This document shows positions 23,964 to 34,770 of a stretch of 64,000 nt of DNA, one piece after another. A model generated the notes under the pieces. It was given only the letters and a program-made list of their open reading frames with translations. It searched no databases and was not told the origin of the DNA. The stretch comes from Drechslerella dactyloides (Eukaryota > Ascomycota > Orbiliomycetes > Orbiliales > Orbiliaceae). Position 1 is the stretch's first letter. Every line of letters starts with the position of its first letter. Location of the stretch: contig JAGTWJ010000006.1 of assembly GCA_020064725.1 (NCBI GenBank), positions 2,046,001 through 2,110,000 on the forward strand, given 5' to 3'. A program made the position numbers and the translations under genes.

Positions 23964-25480
23964 CTATGCTGTGAGAGGGACAATAATCATCTCTTTCTTC
24001 AGCCGATTAATCTCTTTCAGTTCCATCTTCAAGGCCTGTTCGAGATCGATATCCGCGCTCCCGGTTCCTGCCGGATAATCAACATTCTCCAATTCCAATA
24101 TACTATCCATCGGAGCATTTTTCAATATTGGCGTTTTGCTGTTTTTTGAAAATCTTATCGATGCAGGCGATAGACTACCGCTCGCATCGCAACTTGCGAC
24201 TTGCATCTGCGAGTTTTTGTTGCTCGACCGTCGGTAACAGCGCCCGACGAGAGTTCGGAAGTTTGGGACGCAGGCGATGATAACTGCGACCGTCCATTCA
24301 ACGTGTTGGAGAACCCAGACGGAATTACCCCATGTCCAGTCTGGATCAGATTTTATGAAGACTCGTTCTTCATAAACGAGATAGACGCGAATCGCGCCAA
24401 TGACAGTAACACTGGAAACCGACATGTGCATTAGCTATATGTTCACGATTGGCATCATACAGCCATAAATATAGAATGTCCTCAGAGGAAACTTACAGCA
24501 ACCCTAACGAGAAGAGAAACACCACCATCAAGCGGTCTTTCAGACTTGCCATTCTCATTTTATATGCGATATAGACCGGAATAGGAAAAACAAAAAGATC
24601 AGTCGACATGTTGAATATTGCTTGGTAAATATTAATTCTACCTAGCATCTTTCGGTCGATACAGCTTAGGCCACCGAAAGTTCTGTCGGCGGCGGTATCA
24701 TCTGGCTTTTGCGGACACTGAAAAAGCAGGAGCATCTGTACGATGATGCAGTTGATAATGCTGAGGACAATGAAAACCCAGATAGCTTTTCGTAGATTAT
24801 CGAAGACACTGCCTATCTTGAGGAGGAGAAGGAGGATAGATATTTTGACCAAGGGCATGATAAGCCCCGAGAGGAAACTGAAGACAAGAGTGAGCTGGAA
24901 AAGGTGAGTGTATTAGCCTGAGAGTTCGCATCTGAAGTGTGTTGCTCGCCCTCGAGCGGGTAAAGGTGACACTTACGTGGTGATATTCGTTGTAGTCAAT
25001 CTTGACTAAGACTAGAGGATCTACCTCCCAAAGGTGTATGCCATAATGCAGCATCTCGATTACTACAATAGTACACCCATACCCGTTAGATACAGATGCA
25101 TCAAATGATATCATACTAGGCCTGTGATTAACTTACTTTGCCATGATGGATATATAATCGCTATTAGCAAAGCCTTAACATTCCGTGGTCTAGTCAGCAT
25201 GGTGTTCTGCTGTTGGCTAGGTGGTTGATTTATGCCGCTCATAACTTACACTTGCGAATCCGATCAGATAGTCGTCTATGACCAATGTCAGCAAGTTAAC
25301 TATGCATGTAGAGAGGTGTGAGTAGGAATTCGCGTATGAGAAAGCATACTTACCCCAACCTAATCCAGCTTTCCAGCGATCGAAAAATCTCATAATAGTA
25401 AAACCAAGAGCTAACAACGGCCCTCCCAGGACAGCTGCGAAGCAGAGGTCCTGTCTGGTTGATCCCGTCGCCCACGGCAT
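23964..25480 (-). CDS. Fungal rhodopsin-domain (PTH11-related) seven-helix membrane protein
   Basis: The model has six exons on the minus strand: 25480-25354, 25275-25250, 25173-25137, 25062-24977, 24894-24497 and 24411-23964. The frame is continuous and gives about 373 residues. Hydrophobic helices alternate with short loops. Recognisable family blocks are a DDYLIGFAS segment, HYGIHLWEVDP, SGLIMPLVKISILLLLLKIG, a Cys-containing outer loop (FQCPQKPDD), NMSTDLFVFPIPVYIAYKM, KDRLMVVFLFSLGLL, WGNSVWVLQHVEW and IIACVPNFRTLVGR. The cytosolic tail is Ser-rich and ends in an amphipathic Glu/Lys helix. This layout matches the large ascomycete integral membrane family that includes PTH11-like receptors. 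It lacks the Cys-rich CFEM domain of PTH11 itself. Ligand and role are unknown. Exons 2 and 3 are only 26 and 37 nt but restore the family sequence across the second helix. Confidence 0.87.
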
Positions 25481-27258
25481 CTTGAAATCAATTTGGAAAC
25501 CCCAAAGTGCCTCCCCGCCTGCCTGTCGTGTTACCGAAGCTCGGATCGCATAGATGAACTACCAAATTCTTGGCTTCTAAAATCGCAAAACCTCATGAGT
25601 AATACCACATGCATGCACAGCGTCGCGTGGAGAATTTCAGAATAAACGGTAAAGGAAGACGCAGCGGAAACAAATTTAAAAGTCCATGAATAGTAGAGAT
25701 GACTTGGACCATGGATTCCCATCAAGCGAGAGGGCGGCCATTTGCGTTTCTAGAAAGAAACGGACCTACCAGTAGACAGCGGCGGGATGTGACAGTTTTA
25801 AGACGGCTGCAAGCAAGGTGACATGCAGCTTTTAACCAGCACAAAGGCCTGCTGACCCGGCGACATTAACCACGGGATTCCGACATTCCTTGCATGGGCA
25901 TGCGGGGAACCCCTACGACGCAATCAAGAAGAGAGAAAGACACAGACATGCGAATGAATATATTAAGGGCGGATGGTCGGCTCTTGGAGTCCACGGTCAT
26001 CTGGTGCTGCTAACACAGCAAATTTGAATTCGGTATGAGAGTCCATGATATCCACCACACCATTGCAGCGGAGCTTGACGACACCGACTACGCAACTAAT
26101 ACCAGTCTAGGTGGCTATTAGATATCAAACATTCTACGCTCGCGGCGGCCGGTTACTTCCGCCATGGCCCCTCAGGATGCAGCAAGCATTGCGAGGGGAC
26201 CAGGGCACGAACAACCAAGCCAATCAGGAGCCCGTTCCTGGACCGGGATATGTGACAGATCTCGCAACACAGGCTGGTTCGGCAAAAGAGCTTGGGTGGA
26301 GACCTTGATATCAGAGCTGGATTAAGGTGCTCCTCGTATTATAGTGGCGGCCGTTTCGCAGCTGGGCGGCATGTGGTTCTGCGGAGAGATATGCCGACAG
26401 GCCTTCAGAATAGCCGGTCGATCTTTCAGAAGAGAAGAGGAAGAAGGAAGGCAATCGGCTTCTTATCGCTCCCGGAGCCCATTGTGAGCCATGCATTTTC
26501 TTAGTCTCTGGGCCGTTGTTCTTATGGATCTTTAGTTCTACAATTGCTCATGCTGAAGGGGTCGCTGCTTGGCCATTAACCTACGCTTCGCTTCCACTCT
26601 ATCGACACATTCGCTCCAATTCGCAACGTTTTCCGTTATAGTTTCCGTGATCTCGCCAGGCCTGATTCGACAGAATACTCTCAAGGTCCCCGAACGGCTG
26701 CTCTTTATTTAATAGCAGCATCTCGAAAAGTTCGACACTATCAATCTGCGCGCCGTGTTGCGAAATAACACTTCCTGAAAACTCCGGACTTGCCATTGGG
26801 AGACGGGCAGAGACGGGACCAGAGTAGGAAAGATATCGCTAGGTATCAGAGACGGCACCGCTTCCCGGATCGTGGGACAAGCGAAATCGTTACCGAGTCA
26901 GCCGCGCGATATTCAGCTCACACCATAGCTGCGTCAAATATCTCGAAAATTATATAATAGCGGCTGTCACAAAAGCTCTAGAAGGAACCACCCGAAGAGC
27001 AAAGTGCGGTTTCTATGTTCCAGAAGAGCCGCCACCGGGACTGGCAGCTATAGTATCGCGAATAACTGCTGTTTGTAGCGCGGCTCGAACACGACCCGAG
27101 CTGACTTCGTCTCTAAGATTGTGCCCTTGAGGAGGGCGGTTAAGAGGCGCTCTGCTCTATTGCTCTCGACTTCGACTGTCGTAGAATCTCCTCGACCTCG
27201 TGTTTGTGCAACTTCAACTTCCCGGCGCGGTGCAACTCACTTTTCGAATTGAGTTGAA
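25481..27258. other. Divergent intergenic region
   Basis: This is 1.8 kb between the start of the rhodopsin-domain gene (minus) and the start of the GH45-like gene (plus). Both promoters should be here. Several short frames (26111-26504 plus, 26599-26796 minus) look random. No repeat or RNA gene is recognised. Confidence 0.45.
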
Positions 27259-28285
27259 ATGGCTTCAGGATTCCTTTATTCGCTCCTGCTGAATACGGCT
27301 CTATTGACGGTCCGGACGTCCGCCGCGATACCTTCCGGCGAATCCTTTACGTCAATGTATTATGATTGCTGCAAACCCGCTTGCGCGTGGCCTACACAAG
27401 GGCGCTTCATATCCGGACTCAAAACTTGCAATGTTAACGACCAGTACGTCCTGGACGACACCGCTGGGAACTATTGCGGCGGCGGGCCGGCAAGCTCGTG
27501 TATCGAGCAAACTCCGTGGGCCGTGAACGACAGTTTCTCATATGGGTATGCTAGTATCTTCATCAGATGTGCAGACAGCACGGAATGGTGTTGTAGCTGT
27601 TATGCCTTGGAGTTTTTAGACAGCGATATCAAGGGGAAGAAGATGATTGTGCAGGGGATCAATGTCAACTATAATGAAGACCAGATCAATTGGTTTAGTC
27701 TGACAGTAAGTGCAAAAAAGAGTCAATAGTTCTTGTACTACCGTCAAGACATTAGATATGAAGCAATGCTAATATTCTTTCATTTGTTACACAAAATAGG
27801 TACCGGGGCAGGCGGACTGGCAGGGCATGTGCGAGAAGCGGTTTGGTGGAACGTTCGGCGAGTTCTTTGGCGTCAATGCTACAGGCCTTACAAACGTGAC
27901 GCAATGCGACAACGTACCTCAGCCGCTGCAAGCAGCGTGTGAATGGAGGTACACCTGGTATAAGAACGTAAAGGGCCCAAAGTGAGTCCTGTCACCTCCT
28001 ACTCCTGTGCTCATCTTCCGTGAACTCGCAGTCAGTTCGAGAATCCACGTCCAAAAGAATTTGACTTTTAACGCCCTATTGTGTTACAGTGCGACTTTCG
28101 CGCGTGTTGAGTGTCCGGCGGAACTCACAAAGGTGTCGGGATGTCTGAGGGTGGACGACAAAACCTTTGATCCATCAACCGCGAAGAATACCGCCGCATT
28201 GGCTGTGACATCGTCGCCGTTGGTGGTATTCGCCGCTGTCATCTTACTTTTCGTCGGCCTACCAGCATGGTTGGACTTTTTCTGA
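27259..28285 (+). CDS. Secreted GH45-like (endoglucanase V fold) protein with hydrophobic C-terminal tail, catalytic acid apparently lost
   Basis: The model has three exons, 27259-27705, 27800-27981 and 28090-28285, for 274 residues. A signal peptide covers about residues 1-23. The GH45 signature follows as TSMYYDCCKPACAW, with the conserved Asp at 36. Further family blocks are SSCIEQTPWAVND, EWCCSCYALEF, GKKMIVQ, FGGTFGEFFG, CEWRYTWYKN and ARVECPAELTKVSGC. The Cys pattern fits the family. Against the Humicola endoglucanase V pattern as I know it, the stretch that normally carries the catalytic acid (FDGC) reads WQGMC, and the nearby assisting Asp (FDLN) reads FSLT. So the general acid is probably missing. 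The last 25-30 residues are hydrophobic (LVVFAAVILLFVG), like a GPI-anchor signal or a membrane anchor. The protein may bind rather than cut glucans; that is inference. Splice sites are clean. Confidence 0.87.
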
Positions 28286-31200
28286 AAAAACGTAGGTGCC
28301 AACCCAACGACGGGCATGGGGAAAAAATCCGTTCCGTGGTTGTGAGATATTAGCGCGGAATGGTGGATCGCATTTTTCGGGATAACTGAAACAGGATCGT
28401 TTAAAAGCGGGCATTTTGGATACCTGGGTTTTCGCTGCGAGCACAAGTGCTTTTTGCATTCTTGCGTGTGCATGATAGCATCCATCCGCTGGCATTATGT
28501 TGGGAGTTTCTACTTTCTCTGGTGTATCTTGGGCCTGCGTCAGGGTTAAATGACTGAGCGTTGTATTCACGCGCATACATGATTGTATGATATCATAATT
28601 ATATAATAACGGAAAGATTAGTAACTGAATCGGAATGAACATGGTAGTTATTGTATAATGCGTCGATGTGGGAGTTGATTCCTTAGGCGTCGGATCGCAT
28701 TATGGAATATAGTGAGGCTGCTTCGCGAGCAATGCTGTATTTGATCGTCACCGACTGCCCGGAAGGATCAAGTTGCTCGCTGGCAGTAGATCGGTCGCGA
28801 GCAACATCTGCGGCGAAGTGATAGTTGAAGTTACGAGTTGGGTTTCAACGTTTGCGACAACATTAACAGCCTCCATGTTTGTCCATTTTGAGATATCCAG
28901 GTACAGCCAGCCCTTGTTTAGCCGGATTGTTTCGACGAAGCCACAAGTGACGGCTTGCTCGGCGTATCTCTGGGAATGCATGCTCGAATCGATAGGAAGG
29001 TGCCACTCAAATGTGAAGCTGGTATCCATATCATGTGTTCACACCTTGATATCTATCAGGCCACTCTTGCTTGTAGCATCATTCTTTTCGTGGAAAACAG
29101 AGAAACAATCTGGTTATCATCTGATCTCAGACAGCTCCAGATCTATGAGCTAAGATTTGGGAGCTCCACCAGCTCTAATGCGCAATCCGTTATTGTTTGC
29201 TAATACCTCAAGAGCTGGTAGTGCCACCGAAGCGCCATCAATTGAATCACTCCTTTCCCTTCCGGTCACTTTGCACTGCATTTACATACATACAAGCAAA
29301 TACTCACTTACCACGCCACCTAAGAATAGCCGTTCTTTTTCGCGCCTGGCTAACCTATCAGAGCGCTGGTTCCTTGGTATGTATATCTAGCCGAGTTTTG
29401 CTGCTGTGAGGCTTGGTCAGGGCTGCAATATTAACCTTGAGGATTCGGCGGGAAACGCTTCCAAGGAACGCGAGACTGAAAAGCCTGGAAACATAGCGGC
29501 GCCCTCGATTCGAAGAGGGGGGCATTAAATATTTATAGCTGCTAAACTAAAGGCATAGATATCGTGGATATTTAAACAAGTATCGGCGGGTTAGCGCTAA
29601 TACAAAGATAGCGGCCTGTCTAGGCCCTTAGTTTTCGATGCCTTGCCAGTCAGTGCGTCTGTCTTGCACTGATTCGAAGAGCGAGAACTGGCCGCTTTTG
29701 GCGAGCCTGTTTCAAGTCTCCCAAAGCTGACCCAACGCAAGTTGTGATTGGTTCCGAGTTTCGGATACTCTCAGACATGCCTCCCGTCCCTTGTAATTGT
29801 AAATACCTGTAACTTAAGGTATTGCTAACGCACTCCTGAGGGATAACCGACCCCCCACAACAGAGGAATGGCTTTCGGTGGGAGTCCACCACCAGGAACG
29901 CCATTTTGTAAATTTGCGAGTTGTGAGACCTTGTGGACGAAGTTTTCTCTGGTATGGTGCCAGGGAGAGACAAGAGCACACAAATTTCATAATTTAAGTC
30001 CCCTAGCGTGCATGATAAGATGCTGGGCTGATAAGAGTGGTATTAACTATTGCGCTTTCGATCATTATAGGTCTATATTAGCTGGACTTTTTAGAGCGCC
30101 CCCTCCTCTAACCTTAGCTCAGCTTTTCTTTGGTGTTTTCTTTAATTTCCCCTCTTCGCTTCTGTCCTTTCATTTCTTTCCTTTTGTTTTCTCACGTAGG
30201 GGCATCTTGACGGCTGTGCCATCATTCAATTGCAGTGCAGTATACTGCTGAGCACTATCCTTTTGTACTGTACCTTCTGACATCACACTCTTTCTCTCGC
30301 CGGCGACGCTTTTTGATAAAGCAGTGAGAACCTTTAACTCCTAGGATTCTGCAGTTTGGTTTAATCTCTACTAGTCATCTACAGCAATCTACTTATCCTC
30401 TCGTTACCGGTTTTATTCACGAGTTACCCGATCCTTCAAGAAGTTTATACTACAACTGCCAGCCCGGTGCCGGTTTCCCTTACGAATCAACGTACATACT
30501 TGACCACATACCCGGCGTACAATCTACAAGCCAGCAAATTCGAGTCGATCTTGATTATCGCCATAAGTTGCGAATTTCGAACCAAACCCGACAAAAACCT
30601 CGAATTCCATACCAACAGAGCGGGGACTCGTACGCTTGGCAGGGAAGAAAAGAAGAAAGGAAAGGACAAGAAGCAGCCAGAATCAAATCGAGTCGTCAGG
30701 TACAGTCTACGGGATTCTATAGGCTGGACGGACCTGCAGCTATATATACGGTGGACGGTACAGTCGAATACAGGCGCTTGTGTGTAGCTTGCTCGCGTCG
30801 GCTGGCTGCAATTCGAGAGTGTTTGCCGACGACTCGAAACGGAAATACCACACATTCAACACAGTTCTTGACGACACGATACCACATTACAGAGTGAACC
30901 CCGATTGCATCGGAATCCGAAGCTGCTCGAAATCGAATTTCGCATCCTCGGTGACTCAAACTTCATTCTGTACGGCTGCATACGACGGTTCCCTGCTGCA
31001 GAGATTTTCGAACGCACGTAGCTGCCCTGCAACCGTTACCGGACTGTCGTCACCCGCCATCCATCTCGTTCGTCCGCAACTCGCATCCCACAGCCGTTTT
31101 CCTTCAAATTTCCTATTCGGGCCACCCACACCACGGATAGCACCACCACGACCACCAAATATCGCTGCTTGATACTGCTGTTATACGGTCACAACCTCGC

Positions 31201-32110
31201 TTACAGATACGGCTACGGCGGGGAGCAGCATATATTGCGCGGTATTTCATCAGACAGCCGTCAAGAGCTGCCTGTTGCGTGCGCGGATCCTTACTGGTAG
31301 GACGGCGCAAAGACCTAAGCATTGCATATATACGTGTATACGCATATAAGTGCGTGCGTATATATCCGTCTTGTCGGCTGGCAGGTTAGCTGACTGTGGC
31401 GAGCGTGTCCTTCCACTGTGTGGGAGTCAGACCAGCTAGGCTGTGAGATCGATTTCGGCTGCCTTGGTGCAGGTCGGAAGGAACGCTCTGCACTTACGGG
31501 AAGAGACGGGTGTCGGTCTGTCGATCTGGCCATCTGGGGTCGTCTGCCTTTCCGGTATCCCTCATACGATTGACTCCAAGCTAGCCGGTTAGCTTGAGGG
31601 CCCGACTGGGTTTTATATATACTGGCAGGCACCCGAATTGCTGGTTGGACGTCTGGGCTTTCCGTTCCCTGCACACCACTCCTTCAGCTCTGTCGAGTAC
31701 CGTCCCTTCCTTACTCACTGCCCCTCCTGTATTACGTTCCTTCCTGTATACGTTGAATAAGAGAAATCGCATCTCTTGATCGTTCCCTTAGTTGAAGCTC
31801 GTTTTTGTGTCGCGACGACGTCTACTATCATTTCTTCTTTCCTTCCTTCCCTGTCTCGTCTTGGATGCATGCGCATCGATGACTTGTGGCGACTGATCAT
31901 CTGCACCTGATTGATCTTGATTTTTCCACTGTCCTTTCCTTGCCACGAGCTATCCATCACTCCACAGTGCATTGATTGATACGCCTCCTATCCTTCCTGT
32001 ATTCACCCATTCGTACATTCCCTTGAGTTGTATAAAGTCCTTTCACTTGTTTCATCACAGCATTCATTCCACCGTTCTCTCAGATACAGACATCTATACA
32101 CACACGCAAA
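28286..32110. other. Long gene-free stretch with pyrimidine-rich leader at its end
   Basis: This is 3.8 kb without a supported gene. The region 29500-29640 is AT-rich. From about 30100 onward the plus strand is CT-rich, and it stays so (31800-32100) up to the ATG at 32111, which suggests a long promoter and 5' leader for that gene. Frames such as 30467-30787 are not conserved-looking. A TATAATAAC string occurs near 28600. Confidence 0.45.
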
Positions 32111-33181
32111 ATGGAGGCTCTACCACCCCCATATCCGTCCTCGAAAGAGGTCGAGCAATCCCCCTATGATCCACACGATTCCGCCCTCCACTACAACTAC
32201 CCCACTGCCCTCCCTGCATTCGACGCACCGCGTCGATACAACTCCCGCCTGCGCCGACTGCTCCAGCAGCGGTCCTCGTCTCGCGGCGTCTACCTAACCC
32301 TGCACATCCCCCACGCCCTCAACAACTGCAAGCTCATTTCCATCGAATCCGCTTCCACCTGCTCTTCATCCATGTCATCCGCATCGTCCACATCCTCCTC
32401 CGCCGCCTCCTCTTCGTCCTCAACCGCAGACGACAACGCCAGCATCTCCACAAACGACATGGACGCCGAAGGCCTTTCCGAGAACCTCATCCACTATATC
32501 AGCACTAACGAAAAGACTCCACTCCTCTACGACCCCACCGTCACCCCTTTCATCGACGACCTCGAAGCCGGCGTCGGCATCCCACGCCAAAAGCCGTACC
32601 ACTCCTCCCTCAAATCGTCCAACAAATCCGCGAGGGGGAAAAAAACGCCGAAACGGGTGAAGTTCAAACGGGACCCCAAGCACCGCAGCCGCGACAAGCA
32701 TGCCTACGGGTATCTGGGGTTCGACGAGGAGAAGGAGACAAGCTGGCTGACCTTCTTCCTGTTGCTCCTCCTCGCGTTTACTATGGTATGCGCAGCGGGC
32801 GTCTTCATCGCTTGGGCACTGGGGTTCACGACGAGTAAGGCTGCGACTGCGTCGTCCGGCGTCGTTTCGGCATCGGTGACGGAGGTAACGTCGGTCGTGA
32901 AGGGGGGTGTTGTAAGTGGGCCACAGTCGCCGGTAGTAGCGGTGAAGAGCGGAGAAGGTGTCACGTCGGAAGGGGAGAAGAGGATTGAGCCGAGAGGGGA
33001 GGAGCGGTTGGTGCGAAGAGAGGATACGCTGAGTCGGGTGTGGAGGCATGTTAAGAAAGATCTGATAGCGCAGGAGAACATGGGTCGACCAAGGGAGATC
33101 CGGTCGAGAGAGATTCGGACGAGAGAGATTCGGGCGAGAGATGCAGCTGAAAACCACTATCTAGGGGACAGTCCAGAATGA
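32111..33181 (+). CDS. Single-pass membrane protein of unknown function
   Basis: This is a single-exon 356-residue protein. The start context CAAAATGG is favourable. The N-terminal half is cytosol-like: Pro-rich (LPPPYPSS), an Arg-rich RRYNSRLRRLLQQR segment, then a Ser tract near residues 80-104. A conserved-looking NEKTPLLYDPTVTPF stretch follows, then a Lys/Arg-rich region (KKTPKRVKFKRD). One strong transmembrane helix lies near 216-240 (LTFFLLLLLAFTMVC). The C-terminal part contains three tandem five-residue repeats REIR-S/T/A near the end. By the positive-inside rule the basic N-terminal half should face the cytosol. I do not recognise the family beyond uncharacterised ascomycete proteins. 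Confidence 0.8.
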   Translation: MEALPPPYPSSKEVEQSPYDPHDSALHYNYPTALPAFDAPRRYNSRLRRLLQQRSSSRGVYLTLHIPHALNNCKLISIESASTCSSSMSSASSTSSSAASSSSSTADDNASISTNDMDAEGLSENLIHYISTNEKTPLLYDPTVTPFIDDLEAGVGIPRQKPYHSSLKSSNKSARGKKTPKRVKFKRDPKHRSRDKHAYGYLGFDEEKETSWLTFFLLLLLAFTMVCAAGVFIAWALGFTTSKAATASSGVVSASVTEVTSVVKGGVVSGPQSPVVAVKSGEGVTSEGEKRIEPRGEERLVRREDTLSRVWRHVKKDLIAQENMGRPREIRSREIRTREIRARDAAENHYLGDSPE

Positions 33182-33655
33182 ACGAAAACACAAAGAAAGA
33201 AAAAATAAAAAAACAAAAAAATTTGGGGATGAACGGCAGGATATCTGTTACTTCGCCGAATTTTTGATGTATGGAGCGATAACGATATTTAGACCGGGGA
33301 CCGAAGTTGAGGAGGCAGGGTTTCCTTGAGTGGAGTTAGAGCGATTATCTAAGGTTTTTATCGAATACACACAGGTTCATGTGAACAATCTATACTATCG
33401 CAGATTCCGTCCACGTGCTAGAATGGTTTCTCTTGAGATTGGCGAGTAAGAGGCAAGCTTCATAGGCGGGATGCCCGTTGGAGCTGGTGTTTGCAGGTAA
33501 ACATTCAGAGGTAGCTGCATCGGATGCAGGTGCCACGTCTGCTATCGATTCAGTTTGTCGCTGGTGATGTTCAAGAGCTGTTGGCATATGGGTGTATGCA
33601 TGTACGAAGCCGGAAGTATGAGCGAATTTGGGACCGAGGAGAAGCCGATTGGATA
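33182..33655. other. 3' flank between convergent genes
   Basis: An A-rich tract directly follows the stop at 33181 and probably holds the polyadenylation region. No gene is seen. Confidence 0.5.
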
Positions 33656-34204
33656 TCAAGTGCCTGCGGGAGCGGTATCGTCGTCGGCGGGGCATATATC
33701 CATAGCCATAGTGTCACCCCCAGTCCTTTCCTTCGACATCATCCCTTTCTCAGGAGCGTCAGATATATCTTTGTCTTTTGCAGCTTTCGTCTCACTGGCC
33801 TTCGACTTGAATTGTGCCCGGTCGAGCATCGGGAACCGCTTGCAGGCCTTGCAGAAGGTACACTGGACGACCAAAACATCGGCCCATGGTTTCCGCTCGT
33901 TCTTGGATGTATTTTCGACGCGGTTCGTGCAGCTGACGCCGGGAATGAGCACCGAACAGCAGCGTTTACAGATCGAGTGCTTGACGGCTGGAGAGAGGCG
34001 TTGAACCGACTTGCGAGAGACGGAGAGCAGGTGGGACGTGTAGTAGCGGGACAGGCCGACAGGCGCAGATGGCTGCTCGGCTGGCGTTCCGACTGGCAGA
34101 GACAGCAGGGCGCCGGCTTGGTAGAGGAAGGACAAGCGTGAGAGGACTGCCCGTTGAGGCGGCGGAGGCTGCGGGGTCTTGTCGGTGGGCTTTGTCTTCG
34201 CCAT
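33656..34204 (-). CDS. rpr2: RNase P/MRP protein subunit, Rpr2/Rpp21/Snm1 family
   Basis: This is a single-exon protein of 182 residues starting at the ATG at 34204. The frame is open upstream to 34390 but that part is low-complexity Thr/Pro. Family features are an N-terminal RLSFLYQAGALL helix, then LSRYYTSHLLSVSRKSVQRL, then a zinc ribbon made of two Cys pairs: CKRC...C in VKHSICKRCCSVLIPG and CTFCKACKRFP. The subunit binds the RNA of nuclear RNase P or RNase MRP and supports tRNA or rRNA precursor cleavage; which complex it serves cannot be told here. The C-terminal 45 residues are Lys/Asp-rich and probably disordered. It is divergent from the Hsp110 gene and shares a 566-nt intergenic region with it. 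Confidence 0.85.
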   Translation of the reverse strand: MAKTKPTDKTPQPPPPQRAVLSRLSFLYQAGALLSLPVGTPAEQPSAPVGLSRYYTSHLLSVSRKSVQRLSPAVKHSICKRCCSVLIPGVSCTNRVENTSKNERKPWADVLVVQCTFCKACKRFPMLDRAQFKSKASETKAAKDKDISDAPEKGMMSKERTGGDTMAMDICPADDDTAPAGT

Positions 34205-34770
34205 CGCGATGGCACGCCGCGTCGTCGTCGTCGTCGTTGCAGTCGTGATGGAAGGTATTTTGGAGTAGCGGTTGTGGCGGGGCGGCTGACTAAGCGAAGG
34301 ATGTGGTGTGGCGGTGGTGGCTTGGCGGTTCCGCGGAGAGAGCGTTCTAGCAGTTTCTAGTAGCACTGCAGAAGTCGGCGACAGCTTCACGGCGGCCGCG
34401 CCCTTACTGCCTCAACGTGCTCCGTTCTTCCTTCTCTTCTCTTCCTTTCCTCTCCATCATCGTACCCCATCTCTTACGTACCAGCCGGATATAAAATCAT
34501 CCCGCCGGAGTGCTGCAGCGAACACCAGAGAGCTCCCATACGACACATCTGGTACAAGCGTTTGAGTGCAGAGATTTAACAAAGCGAGAAAGCGCAAGCA
34601 AGAAAAAAAAAAAAAAAAAAACCAGCTTGGAGGACACGAAAATACCCCTCCAACAACAACTCAACGTTCACCCGCCCCATCCCACTTCCTCCTTGCCGAT
34701 TTTACCGTCTCCGCCAGACCAGCCAGCATCCAGCTTCGGAATTGGACATCGCCCCCGTGGATAACCAACC
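34205..34770. promoter_or_regulatory. Divergent promoter region, rpr2-like and Hsp110 genes
   Basis: This is 566 nt between two divergent start codons. It contains a TATAAA at about 34490, a CT-rich stretch near 34420-34470 and a pure A-run at about 34602-34621. TTC-rich clusters (34340-34360 and 34425-34450) could include heat-shock-type elements, but I cannot show a proper alternating array. Confidence 0.45.
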
